Part shown: positions 25,856-34,474 of the stretch, piece by piece
Numbering within the stretch: position 1 is the stretch's first letter
Layout: every line of letters begins with the position of its first letter
Source of the DNA: JALOAT01 sp041685115
GTDB taxonomy: Bacteria; Pseudomonadota; Gammaproteobacteria; Thiohalomonadales; Thiohalomonadaceae
Direction: 5' to 3'
Assembly (NCBI GenBank): GCA_041685115.1
Contig: JAWLGK010000003.1
Span: 1 to 64,000 of the forward strand
Length of the DNA stretch: 64,000 bases
Program-made: the position numbers and the translations under genes
Notes under the pieces: generated by a model
What the model was told of the DNA's origin: nothing
Seen by the model: only the letters and a program-made list of their open reading frames with translations
Databases searched by the model: none

Positions 25856-27001
25856 TCAGAGCGCTTCGCGCGCGGCGTGGGCGTGGAGCAGGCGGCGATA
25901 GAGCGCCAGATAGCCGTGGGTGCAGCGTTCAAGGGTGTAGCGGCTCGCGGCCACCACGGCCTTTTGTGAGTAACGGGTTCGCAGTGCGTCATCGCCGGCG
26001 AGCCTATCGACGGCGCCGGCGAGGGCGTCCGCGTCGTCGGGCGGCACGAACAGCGCGGCGTCTTCCCACAGCTCGCGCAGGCTCGGGAGGTCCGCGAGCA
26101 CCAGGGCACAGCCGTGCATGGCCGCCTCCAGGATCGACAGCCCGAACGGCTCGTAGCGCGCCGGTGAGGCGAACACCGCCGCGCGTGCATACCAGGCGGC
26201 GAGCGTCTCCGGCGCCAGCACACCCAGGTGCGTGACCGGGCCGAGGTCCGCGTGCCAGCCGTCCGGGTGGCGGGTCTCACCGGCAAGATAGAGCGGCCAG
26301 CGCATGCGCTCGGCAGCGCGCACAGCGGTCTGTACATTCTTGGCCTCGTCCCAGAGCCGGCCGACCGTCAGTACGAAGGGTTCCTTGGTCCACGCCTCGC
26401 CGGCAAGCGGCGGAAGGCCGTTGTGGATGACCTCGCCGTGGGGCACTGCGCCATAGTGCGCACGCAATGCGGCGAGCATGGCGCGTGAGGGCGCCACCAC
26501 CGCGCGCGCGGCCGCCAGGCCGCTGCGGGTGGCCGCCTCGTAACGCGCATAGCCGAGCGGCGGGCGCGCGCCATGTACGGCGCGCCACCATGAGTACACG
26601 CACGAGTGTCCTACCACGAGATGCGGTGCATGCCAGGGCAGCACGCCATGGGCGTAACCGTTCAAATGAATCACGTCGGGGGCAATCCGTTCTTCGAGCG
26701 CAAGCAGCCAGTCGCCGGCGGCCGCCACATCGGCCCAGGGAGAAGTCATCCACTCCAGGCGAAAGCTGCTTTCGTGCAGGTGCAGACCGGTGACGGCGGC
26801 GGCCCGGTGCCGTTGTCCCGCGTCCGGCGGCGCACCCATGGTGGCCAGGTGGACCTCGGTGCCGTGCGCGGCGAGCCCTGCCGCGAGGTGCAGCGCGTAC
26901 GTCCACACCCCGCCGACGGTATCCGCCGTCATCAGGACGCACAGCGGGCGCGCCGTGCCGCTCTCGCGAGAGCGGCCTGCCGAATCGGTGACCTGAACCA
27001 C
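25856..27001 (-). CDS. Family 4 glycosyltransferase
   Basis: 381 residues. The N-terminal Rossmann domain begins PLCVLMTADTVGGVWTYALH, and the C-terminal GT4 domain has PFVLTVGRLWDEAKNV and the SPARYEPFGLSILEAAMHGC block, whose E-x7-E pair (here YEPFGLSILE) binds the nucleotide sugar. The enzyme is predicted to be retaining, and cytosolic or membrane-associated. It heads a two-gene operon with the CgeB-like gene downstream. The gene is divergent from the SDR gene at 27109, leaving about 107 bases for both promoters. Confidence 0.9.
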   Translation of the reverse strand: MVQVTDSAGRSRESGTARPLCVLMTADTVGGVWTYALHLAAGLAAHGTEVHLATMGAPPDAGQRHRAAAVTGLHLHESSFRLEWMTSPWADVAAAGDWLLALEERIAPDVIHLNGYAHGVLPWHAPHLVVGHSCVYSWWRAVHGARPPLGYARYEAATRSGLAAARAVVAPSRAMLAALRAHYGAVPHGEVIHNGLPPLAGEAWTKEPFVLTVGRLWDEAKNVQTAVRAAERMRWPLYLAGETRHPDGWHADLGPVTHLGVLAPETLAAWYARAAVFASPARYEPFGLSILEAAMHGCALVLADLPSLRELWEDAALFVPPDDADALAGAVDRLAGDDALRTRYSQKAVVAASRYTLERCTHGYLALYRRLLHAHAAREAL

Positions 27002-27108
27002 CAGAACAGCTTGGACGCAAAACGGGATCTTTCAAGGTGAACTCACCCGGATCGTCATGGCGTGGCCACAGCGGCTTCGCGATGCTCAGCCTGACAGGGG
27101 AGAGCGCC

Positions 27109-27963
27109 ATGCCGAACGCGCAGCAACCGCCGCAACACCAGCCCGGTCAGCCGGGACGCGAACAGGCCATGCAGCCGCCGCCGGAGTACCTGCGATCGGA
27201 CTACCGGGCGTGCGGAAAACTCACCGGGCGGGTCGCGCTGATCACCGGGGGTGACAGCGGCATCGGCCGCGCGGTGGCGCTGGCCTTCGCCCTGGAAGGC
27301 GCGGACCTGGCCATCGCCTACCTGAACGAACACGACGATGCGCAGGAGACCCAACGGCGGGTGCGGGAAGCGGGTCGGCAATGCGTGCTGTTACCCGGGG
27401 ACTTGGCCGACGAGGCCCATTGCCGCGACATTGTGGCGCGCACCGTGACGACCTTCGGGCGTCTCGACGTGCTGGTCAACAACGCCGGCGAACAGCACGA
27501 ACGCGCGGACCTCACAGAGATCGACGCGGCGCAACTGGAACGCACCTTTCGCACCAACGTGTTCGCCATGTTCCATGTGACCGCCGCGGCCCTGCCGCAC
27601 CTGAAGCCGGGCGCGGCCGTCGTGAACTCCGCGTCGGTGACGGCCTACGTGGGCCATCCGACGCTCATGGACTACGCCGCGAGCAAGGGCGCCATCGTGG
27701 CCTTCACGCGTTCGCTGGCGGTGAATCTGGCGGGCCGTGGCATCCGCGTGAACGCAGTGGCGCCGGGCCCCATCTGGACGCCCCTGATCCCGGCCACCTT
27801 CAGCGCAGAGCACGTGGCCAAGTTCGGTGCCTCAAAGCCGCTCGGACGTGCAGGGCAGCCCTCCGAGGTGGCGCCATGTTTCGTGTTCCTCGCCTGTGCG
27901 GATGCGTCGTACATGACGGGACAGGTGTTGCATCCCAACGGCGGCGAGATCGTCAATGGCTGA
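27109..27963 (+). CDS. SDR-family oxidoreductase (YhdF/YghA type)
   Basis: 284 residues from the ATG at 27109, chosen for GGGGAG seven bases upstream; an earlier in-frame ATG at 27037 has no such site. A proline- and glutamine-rich leader (NAQQPPQHQPGQPGREQ) precedes the Rossmann core: TGGDSGIGRAVAL binds NAD(P), NNAGEQHE is the NNAG motif and the catalytic Tyr and Lys are in YAASKGAIVAFTRS. Related long SDRs with this leader are often found in stress or accessory operons; the substrate is unknown. Translation of the next gene is coupled: its Shine-Dalgarno sequence overlaps this stop codon. Confidence 0.9.
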   Translation: MPNAQQPPQHQPGQPGREQAMQPPPEYLRSDYRACGKLTGRVALITGGDSGIGRAVALAFALEGADLAIAYLNEHDDAQETQRRVREAGRQCVLLPGDLADEAHCRDIVARTVTTFGRLDVLVNNAGEQHERADLTEIDAAQLERTFRTNVFAMFHVTAAALPHLKPGAAVVNSASVTAYVGHPTLMDYAASKGAIVAFTRSLAVNLAGRGIRVNAVAPGPIWTPLIPATFSAEHVAKFGASKPLGRAGQPSEVAPCFVFLACADASYMTGQVLHPNGGEIVNG

Positions 27964-27973
27964 GGAGGTGCTT

Positions 27974-28267
27974 ATGGCTGGGGAAAGTCATGTCACCACC
28001 GACCACGAGGAAATCCGCCGCTGGATGGAAAGCCGCGGCGGGCGTCCGGCTTCCGTGAAGGGCACCGGCGGCGACAAGGACCCGGGCATCCTGCGGGTGA
28101 ATTTCCCGGGATTTGCCGAGGATTCGTTGCAGGACATCGAGTGGGACGAATTCTTCCGCAAGTTCGAGGAGAATGACCTGGCGTTCCTGTATCAGGACCA
28201 GACCAAGGGCGGCGGGACGAGCCGGTTCTTCAAGTTCGTGCGCCGCGACGGGCAGTCATCGCCGTAA
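27974..28267 (+). CDS. Conserved hypothetical protein, stress-type small protein
   Basis: 97 residues from the ATG at 27974, with GAGGAGGTG six bases upstream; an ATG at 27956 in the same frame lacks this. The protein is acidic and soluble, with conserved-looking blocks EIRRWMESRGGRPASVKGTG, DPGILRVNFPGF and DEFFRKFEENDLAFLYQD. I recall similar small proteins in many bacteria, sometimes misnamed as branching enzymes, but no activity is known to me. It is coupled to the SDR gene upstream. Confidence 0.75.
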   Translation: MAGESHVTTDHEEIRRWMESRGGRPASVKGTGGDKDPGILRVNFPGFAEDSLQDIEWDEFFRKFEENDLAFLYQDQTKGGGTSRFFKFVRRDGQSSP

Positions 28268-28289
28268 GCGGCCGGGTTTGCTACATCTT

Positions 28290-28873
28290 CAACCGGCCTA
28301 TTGGGGACACGTCAACCCGGTGGGTACGCGCGCTGCTACGACGAGGGGAAGCGCTGTGCCGAGACCTTGTTCTTCGACTACCGCCGCCAACACAACACAC
28401 GCGTGAAGATGGTGCGCATCTTCAACACCTACGGCCCGTATATGCAACAGCAGGACGGTCGCGTGGTGTCCAACTTTATCGTCCAGGCGCTACGCAGTCA
28501 GCCACTGACGGTGTACGGCAAGGACGAGCAGACGCGCTCGTTCTGCTAGGTGGATGACCTGGTGGAGGAGCTGGTGCGCATGATGGGCAGCGACCAGGGT
28601 GTGCGGGCCGGTGAACCTGGGCAATCCCGTGGAATTCACCGTGGCGGAACTGGCCGAGCACGTGCGCGCGCTCACCGGCTCACGATCACGCATCGTGTAT
28701 CGTCCGCTGCCGAGCGATGATCCCCGCCAGCGCAAGCCTGACATCGGCAAGGCGCGCCGGCAGTTGGGCTGGGAACCCGTCACGCCGCTGGATCGAGTCT
28801 GAAGCGGACCATCGCCTATTTCGAGCACTGCCTGCGATCCGGCATGTCGCAGGCGGCGCCGCGCATCGCCTGA
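28290..28873 (+). pseudogene. Decayed UDP-glucuronate decarboxylase (UXS-like epimerase) remnant
   Basis: Only the C-terminal half is left. YWGHVNPVGTR (from 28299) is followed by a frameshift near 28330 into CYDEGKRCAETLFFDYRR and VRIFNTYGPYMQQQDGRVVS. The expected RSFCYVDDLV has its Tyr codon turned into TAG at 28547-28549. A second frameshift near 28600 restores PVNLGNPVEFTVAELAEHV, and a third at about 28800 gives LKRTIAYFEHCL. The N-terminal Rossmann half with GxxGxxG is missing. Intact enzymes convert UDP-glucuronate to UDP-xylose. The loss of four separate features shows long inactivity. Confidence 0.9.
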
Positions 28874-28893
28874 TCAGCCGGAATATAGGTGCC

Positions 28894-29994
28894 TCACGTC
28901 TCCGGCGTGTCCCAGTTGAAGTGTTTCTCCCGAAACAGACGCGTGACCGCCTCCACCACGCTCGGGTCATACAAGGTCCCGCTGTGTCGCTCCAGTTCAT
29001 TGAGCGCCGCCTCGATACCGAGCGCCGGCCGGTATGGACGATGTGAGGCCATGGCCTCGACCACGTCTGCGGCCGCCACGATGCGCGCCTCGGGGATAAT
29101 GGCATCGCCCCGCAAACCCATCGGATAACCGCTGCCATCGAGACGTTCATGGTGTTGCACGATCATTTCCTTCACCGGCCACGGGAAGCGGACACCTTCG
29201 ATGATCTCGTAGCCGACCTGGGCATGGGTGCGGATGATCGCCATTTCCATGTCGTTCAAGCGGCCTGGGCGGTTGAGGATCTCCGCGGGCACATAGATCA
29301 TGCCCACGTCATGCACCAATGCACCGAGATGAATGGCTTCTAGGCTGGATTGCGGCAGATCGAGTTCGCGGCCGATGGCGGTGGACAACACACTGACGCG
29401 CTTTTGATGGCCCGCGGTGTAGGGATCACGCTTCTCCAGGGCAATCACCAGGGCCTCGATCATCTGCACCAGGGTGCCGCGCGCAACCTCCAGCGCCTCA
29501 AGGCGCTCCTCCTTGGCCTTGATCAATTCCGTGGTTCGTTCCTGCACCTGGCGTTCCATGCCGGTATAGGCCTCCTGCAAGGCGCGGCGGGCACGGCACA
29601 GCTCCAGGTGCATACGTACGCGCGCCAAGACCTCCTCAATCTGGAACGGCTTGACGATGTAGTCCGCACCGCCGACCTGGAACGCCGTCACCTTGTCATC
29701 GGCCTCGTGCAGGGCGCTGATGAAGATCACCGGAATCGCGGCCGTGGCCGGGTCCGCCTTCATGCGTCGGCACACCTCGTAGCCGTCCATCTCGGGCATG
29801 CGGATATCGAGCAGGACGATGTCGGGGAGCGCCGCCTGCATGGAGCGCAAGGCCGTCGTACCGTTGAGCGCCGGCCGCACCCGATAACCGGCCTGTTCCA
29901 GCATGCCGCTCAGCACGCGCAGGTTGTTGGAGTTGTCGTCGACGATCAGCACGCTGGCGGCTTGGCTGGCCGCGGTTTCGGTGTGTGGCATCAT
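28894..29994 (-). CDS. Response regulator with HD-GYP domain (c-di-GMP phosphodiesterase type)
   Basis: 366 residues: a REC domain (about 14-130; phosphoacceptor Asp in IVLLDIRMPEMDG, Lys in DYIVKPF), a helical linker and an HD-GYP domain (about 180-355). The HD-GYP elements are DPYTAGHQKRV, LVHDVGM, HHERLDGSGYP and VAAADVVEAMASHRPYRPA. HD-GYP proteins hydrolyse cyclic di-GMP. In this one the HDxGK motif is HDVGM, with Met in place of the usual Lys, so activity may be altered. Its start overlaps the histidine kinase stop (ATGA), so it is the obvious output of that kinase. Confidence 0.93.
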   Translation of the reverse strand: MMPHTETAASQAASVLIVDDNSNNLRVLSGMLEQAGYRVRPALNGTTALRSMQAALPDIVLLDIRMPEMDGYEVCRRMKADPATAAIPVIFISALHEADDKVTAFQVGGADYIVKPFQIEEVLARVRMHLELCRARRALQEAYTGMERQVQERTTELIKAKEERLEALEVARGTLVQMIEALVIALEKRDPYTAGHQKRVSVLSTAIGRELDLPQSSLEAIHLGALVHDVGMIYVPAEILNRPGRLNDMEMAIIRTHAQVGYEIIEGVRFPWPVKEMIVQHHERLDGSGYPMGLRGDAIIPEARIVAAADVVEAMASHRPYRPALGIEAALNELERHSGTLYDPSVVEAVTRLFREKHFNWDTPET

Positions 29995-32951
29995 GACGCG
30001 GTCTCCGCCAATTCGTTGCAGAGCCGGCCAAGCTCGTCGAATTGATAGTCGTCCACCAATCGGGCGAGCTTGTCGGCCAGAACCGGTTGCTGCGCGTGGA
30101 TCTGGCGGATCACTTGCATGGCCGCCTGGCCATCCAGCAGGAGCGCGGCATGGCCGAGTTGCTTGCGCAGCGCCGCCGGTACGCCGGCGAGGGCCTGGGC
30201 GTCGGGCAGTAGCGCGTCGATGCCGACGGGTGGGGCATGCAGGTCCTCGGCATATTGGTAACGCACACCGAGATGCTCGGCCATGGCGGCGAAAATGACG
30301 TCTACCTCAAGCGGCTTGCGCAGAAAGCCGTCGCAGCCGGAGGCCAGCACTGCGGCGCGGTCCTCTTCAAAGGCGCTCGCGGTGAGCGCGAGGACCACGG
30401 TGTTGTGGCCTTGCGGTGAGGCCTTGATGCGACGTGTGGCCTCATAGCCGTCCATCACGGGCATGCGCATGTCCATCCATACCAGGTGAGGATGCCAGGT
30501 GTGAAACACGTTCAGCGCCCGTTCGCCGTTTTCCGCGCTACGTACCTCGAAGCCCACCGACTTCAACAGCTGACACAGTAGCTCGCGATTGTCCGGGCGA
30601 TCTTCGACGATCAAAATGCGATATCGCGGTTGTCCGGGCGCCAGACCCACCACGCGCCCGCCGGTTTTTGGCCGATCTAGTTCGCTCTCGTTGATCGGCT
30701 TCAGGGGCAGCGCGAAGCGGAATGTGGAGCCTTTGCCCGGCTCGCTCTCCAGGGTCAGCTGGCCGCCCATCAGTTCCGTGTATTCGTGGCTGATGCTCAG
30801 GCCGAGCCCGGTGCCTTCGCCACTGACACTGGACTCGGCGCTCTGGAAGAAGGCTTCGAAGATGTGCTCCCGATCGTCGGCGGCGATGCCGCAACCGGTG
30901 TCGGCGACTTCGAAGCGAATCCTGCCTCGTGCGCCCGGCTCCACATCCACCCGCAGGCTCACGCCGCCGTGGGTGGTGAATTTGATGGCATTGCCAAGCA
31001 GGTTGATCAAAACCTGCCTGAGCTTCTTGGCATCGCCGCGCACGTTGCGCGGCACTTGCGGGTCCACCGTGACCACCAGCGCCAGACGTTTGTTTTCCGC
31101 ACGCAGGCGAACCATATCCTCGATGGACTCGATCAGTTCGATGAGATCCATGGGCTGCGGATCCAGTGCGGCCTTGCCGGCCTCGATCTTGGATATCTCC
31201 AGTACGTCGTTGATCAGCGTGAGCAGGTGGCGACCGCTGCGTGCAATGGTTTCCACGTGCGTGAGCTGCGCCGCGCTGAGCGAGGCGTCCTGTTGCAGCA
31301 GCTGGGCAAACCCGAGGATGGCGTTCATCGGGGTACGCAGCTCATGGCTCATGTTGGCGAGGAAGGTGCTCTTGGCACGGTTGGCGCCCTGGGCCTGATC
31401 CCTGGCCCGCGCAAGCTCGATAGCCAGGTGCTTGTGCTCGGTGAGATCACGGTTGCTGGCGCGCGTGCCCAGATAGCGCCCTCGCTCGTCGTGCACCGGC
31501 TGACAGATGTGCTCGACCCAGATGGTGCGGCCGTCGCGGCGCAGCAAGCGAAACTCCTGCGTCTGCACCTGCGTGGCCTCGCGGTTGCCGCCCAGATGTT
31601 CCTGGAAACGCGCGCGGTCCTCCGGGTGAAGGATGCGCAGCAACAGCTCGGGATCGGCCATGAATTCTTCCGCGCGGTAGCCCGTGATGCGTTCACAGGA
31701 GGGCGAGACATAACGGTATTGGCCGTCCTCACCGAGCCAGGTTTCCCAGTCGTTGGTGAAATTGGCGACGGTGCGATAACGCAGCTCGCTCTCGCGCAGC
31801 GCCGTGGTGCGTTGTTCCACGAGCACCTCCAGCTGTTCGCGATGCCGCATCAGCTCGGCCTCGGCCCTTTGGCGTACCACAACCTCGTCGCGCAGCTCGG
31901 TGAGGGTGCGTTGCAGGTGGTCCGACATGGCGTTGAAGGACTCGGCCAAGTGGCCGATCTCGTCCCGGCGGTTTATGACCAGGCGCTGCGTCAGGTCGCC
32001 GGCGGCAATGGCACGGGTGGTTTTTTCCACGTCCATGATGGGGCGCACGATGTATCGCAACACGTGCATGCCGGCGGCGAAGGCGAGACTCAAGGCGACG
32101 GTCAGCACGCCGCCGAGTACGAGCAGGCTGTTGATGGCCGGTGTCATGGCGTGCCGCCAGTCGTGCTCGGCGACGACCTGGAACCCGCGATCGCCGAGCT
32201 GCACCGGACTGACGGCCATGAAGACTGGGTTTCCTTCGATACCTTGTGTCACGGCGGGCTGGTCGGGTATTGCCACGCGGGTCCCGCGCAACACCACGGA
32301 GGGATTGCGGTGTGCGATGACCACGCCCCGCTCGTTCAGTACGTAAACCTGTGCACCGGGTCCAGGTGTCAGATCGGCCACCAGGTTCCAAAGCGACTTG
32401 AGGCGGAGTTCGGCGGTCAGGATCGTTTCGATGTGACCGGTGTACAGGTCGCGCTGGGGCAGTGCCAGCGGCAGCAAGGGCTCGCCGCTCGAGTCGTAAT
32501 GGATGGCACCGTAGTGGGCCTTGTCCGACGCCGCAGCCCGGTGAAAGTTCTCGTCGGCGCTGCGGTCCCGCCGCTCGAGGACGGCTTCGACGCTGGAGTG
32601 GCGCGCAAGCTCGCGACCCTGGGCATCGAGCACGGCCGCCTCCTGCAGCAGGGCATGCTGTGCGAGCAGCTCCGAAAGCAGCGCCTCCTGTGCCTTGGGG
32701 GTAAGCCGGGGCAGGTCGTTGAAGCGCCGCAGGTTGCCAAGGGCCTGCTCGCCTTGGCGTAGTGCACCGTCCACCTGGGCGGCCACGCGCAGGGCGATCT
32801 GCTGCATGCCGTTCAGTTGTGCACCGGCGTGCTGCCGATAGTAGAGGCTCGCGTTGACCAGCGCAGCGAGCAGCAGGGGCACGACGGCCAGCCCCAGGAA
32901 CGCCAGGGTCAGACGGCGTTGAATGGATAACGGCGTGGTCATTCGGTTCAT
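29991..32951 (-). CDS. Hybrid sensor histidine kinase (membrane, HAMP-PAS-HK-REC)
   Basis: 986 residues from the ATG at 32951, which overlaps the stop of the upstream binding-protein gene (ATGA); the frame stays open further but that part is a shadow. A first helix (LTLAFLGLAVVPLLLAALV) and a second near residue 290 bracket a Cache-like periplasmic sensor. Next come HAMP (about 310-365), coiled coil, PAS/PAC (WETWLGEDGQYRYVSPSCER), HisKA with NMSHELRTPMNAILGFAQLL, HATPase (NLLGNAIKF, DTGCGI, GTGLGLSI) and a REC domain (Asp in LVWMDMRMPVMDGY). A roughly 90-residue C-terminal extension could be a degenerate Hpt. Signals likely pass to the HD-GYP regulator. Confidence 0.93.
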   Translation of the reverse strand: MNRMTTPLSIQRRLTLAFLGLAVVPLLLAALVNASLYYRQHAGAQLNGMQQIALRVAAQVDGALRQGEQALGNLRRFNDLPRLTPKAQEALLSELLAQHALLQEAAVLDAQGRELARHSSVEAVLERRDRSADENFHRAAASDKAHYGAIHYDSSGEPLLPLALPQRDLYTGHIETILTAELRLKSLWNLVADLTPGPGAQVYVLNERGVVIAHRNPSVVLRGTRVAIPDQPAVTQGIEGNPVFMAVSPVQLGDRGFQVVAEHDWRHAMTPAINSLLVLGGVLTVALSLAFAAGMHVLRYIVRPIMDVEKTTRAIAAGDLTQRLVINRRDEIGHLAESFNAMSDHLQRTLTELRDEVVVRQRAEAELMRHREQLEVLVEQRTTALRESELRYRTVANFTNDWETWLGEDGQYRYVSPSCERITGYRAEEFMADPELLLRILHPEDRARFQEHLGGNREATQVQTQEFRLLRRDGRTIWVEHICQPVHDERGRYLGTRASNRDLTEHKHLAIELARARDQAQGANRAKSTFLANMSHELRTPMNAILGFAQLLQQDASLSAAQLTHVETIARSGRHLLTLINDVLEISKIEAGKAALDPQPMDLIELIESIEDMVRLRAENKRLALVVTVDPQVPRNVRGDAKKLRQVLINLLGNAIKFTTHGGVSLRVDVEPGARGRIRFEVADTGCGIAADDREHIFEAFFQSAESSVSGEGTGLGLSISHEYTELMGGQLTLESEPGKGSTFRFALPLKPINESELDRPKTGGRVVGLAPGQPRYRILIVEDRPDNRELLCQLLKSVGFEVRSAENGERALNVFHTWHPHLVWMDMRMPVMDGYEATRRIKASPQGHNTVVLALTASAFEEDRAAVLASGCDGFLRKPLEVDVIFAAMAEHLGVRYQYAEDLHAPPVGIDALLPDAQALAGVPAALRKQLGHAALLLDGQAAMQVIRQIHAQQPVLADKLARLVDDYQFDELGRLCNELAETAS

Positions 32952-34033
32952 CGCACGATGGTATGGGCGCTGCGCAGGATCTGCGGCGACACGCTCAAGC
33001 CGATAGCCTGTGCCGTGCGCAGGTTGATGGCCAGCGAGCTGAGCGCAGTCTCCACTGGTAGGTCGCCCGGCGGCGTACCGCCGAGGATCTGATGGGCCAT
33101 GCGTGCCGCCTGCCGGCCGATCTCGTAATGCACGAAACCGTAGCTTACCAGGGCGCCAGCGTGGACCTGGGTGAGACTGGGGGCGCACAGCGGGATCTTG
33201 CGTTCCCGCGCGAGGGCCACATAGTCGGCGATGCGCGCCTCCACGGACGAGTCGCGGGGCAGGAGGATGGCATCCACCTGCGGCGGCGCACGCAGTGCGG
33301 CTTCCATGGCCTCGGCAGTGGGCAGCGGTTGCGTCACGAGCGTGGTGCCGAGCGCCGCACTCACGGCCTGGATCTGTCGCAGGCTTTCCACTGCACTCGG
33401 GTCGTTGGGGTTGTGTGGGAACAGAATTCTTCGCACCTGTGGCGCCAGTTTCACGAGCCACTGCAAACGGATGGCGTCGCCTTGCGGCAGTCGTACGCCG
33501 GTGAGGTTGCCGCCCGGTGATTGCAGGCTCTTTACCACGCCGGCCTTCACCGGATCGTTCACCGGCGCGAATACCACCGGGACGGCAGTGTGTGCGGTAG
33601 CGGCTTGCGCGGCGACCGCCGCCGGCGTGCTCGAAACGAGCAGCAGATCGACACCGGCCGCGAGCTGCTCGGCAAGCATCGGTGCCAGACGCTCGATGCT
33701 CCCGGCCGGCCCCGGGTAGCGGTAGCGCACGTCACGGCCTTCCTGATAACCGAGTTCTGTAAGGTGGGCCTTGAACCCCTCCACGGTGGCGGCATCCACT
33801 GCGGTGAGCTGCACGATGCCGATGGTGACCATCGGCGCACGCGGGGCGGGACGCCCCCACCACCAGGCTGCCAGTACGAGCAACAGGGCGCTGGCGCCCA
33901 GCCAGACAGGTGCGCTAAGGAAAGGCAGTGAACGACGCACGGGACGAAGGGCCTTCGAGCCGGTTTCAAAGGGATCCGCTATGCACAGGCCCCGCGGTTT
34001 GGGCGGGGGCATACCGGGTCTGAATCGGCACAT
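32948..34033 (-). CDS. ABC-type substrate-binding protein (DUF534/TrpX type), likely sensory
   Basis: 361 residues. A hydrophobic segment (ALLLVLAAWWWG, about residue 50) precedes a two-lobed periplasmic binding fold of the ABC_sub_bind family: VTIGIVQLTAVDAATVEGFK, then TAVPVVFAPVNDPVKAGVV, SPGGNLTGVRLPQ and VSYGFVHYEIGRQAARMA. No permease or ATPase gene is adjacent. Instead its stop overlaps the start of the hybrid kinase, so the protein most likely presents a small ligand to the kinase sensor. The true start may be at an internal Met or Val nearer the membrane segment. The ligand is unknown; family members often bind amino acids or aromatics. Confidence 0.85.
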   Translation of the reverse strand: MCRFRPGMPPPKPRGLCIADPFETGSKALRPVRRSLPFLSAPVWLGASALLLVLAAWWWGRPAPRAPMVTIGIVQLTAVDAATVEGFKAHLTELGYQEGRDVRYRYPGPAGSIERLAPMLAEQLAAGVDLLLVSSTPAAVAAQAATAHTAVPVVFAPVNDPVKAGVVKSLQSPGGNLTGVRLPQGDAIRLQWLVKLAPQVRRILFPHNPNDPSAVESLRQIQAVSAALGTTLVTQPLPTAEAMEAALRAPPQVDAILLPRDSSVEARIADYVALARERKIPLCAPSLTQVHAGALVSYGFVHYEIGRQAARMAHQILGGTPPGDLPVETALSSLAINLRTAQAIGLSVSPQILRSAHTIVR

Positions 34034-34474
34034 TACACCACCGGAGCGACCGGTGTGTCGTCGGTGAATCCCTGAAATTGGCGTGAAGGGTCGCTTTCGG
34101 AAACGCTGATTAATCGGCGCTTCCCGCGGCCCCCCCCCGCGTCTAGATAGTTGCCGCCCTTTTTTCCCAAAGTGGTTGTGTTAAGGCGGCAAAAACCACG
34201 CTTTTTGCCCGTAGTGCACTGAGAAAGTCAGGATCCATCTTCTGCCCGGGGGAATGGATCCCGGCTTTCACCTGGCTTTCACCTGGCTTTCGCCGGGATG
34301 ACGGGGAGGGGTGCGGGTCATGGCAAGGCATATGGCGTTTGTGGTTGCGGTAGTAGAAAGGAACCAAGTTTTGGCGTCATTCCGGCGCAAGCCCACTACT
34401 GTCCGGAACATGTATGCGACCACCCCAGGTTGGTGGGCGGTGGTTCGAAAGACATTCGCCCACGGTGTGGGCTC
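34034..34474. repeat. Gene-free stretch with dispersed repeats, hairpin pairs and a nine-base C run
   Basis: This 441-base gap holds a CCCCCCCCC run at about 34130-34138. It also holds an 8-base stem TTGCCGCC/GGCGGCAA (about 34150-34190), a copy of the GGATCCCGGCTTTC...CGCCGGGATGACG repeat (about 34255-34305) and the left part of a REP-like unit of the 86-bp family (from about 34449). No gene is seen. Confidence 0.65.

Noticed and set aside
30786..32762. 658-codon plus-strand ORF antisense to the hybrid kinase
   Set aside because: The kinase on the other strand has all catalytic motifs; this frame has no recognisable domain.
34150..34230. Plus-strand intrinsic terminator (GTGGTT...AACCAC with a short T run)
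   Set aside because: No plus-strand gene ends upstream of it, and the stem is short with a long loop.
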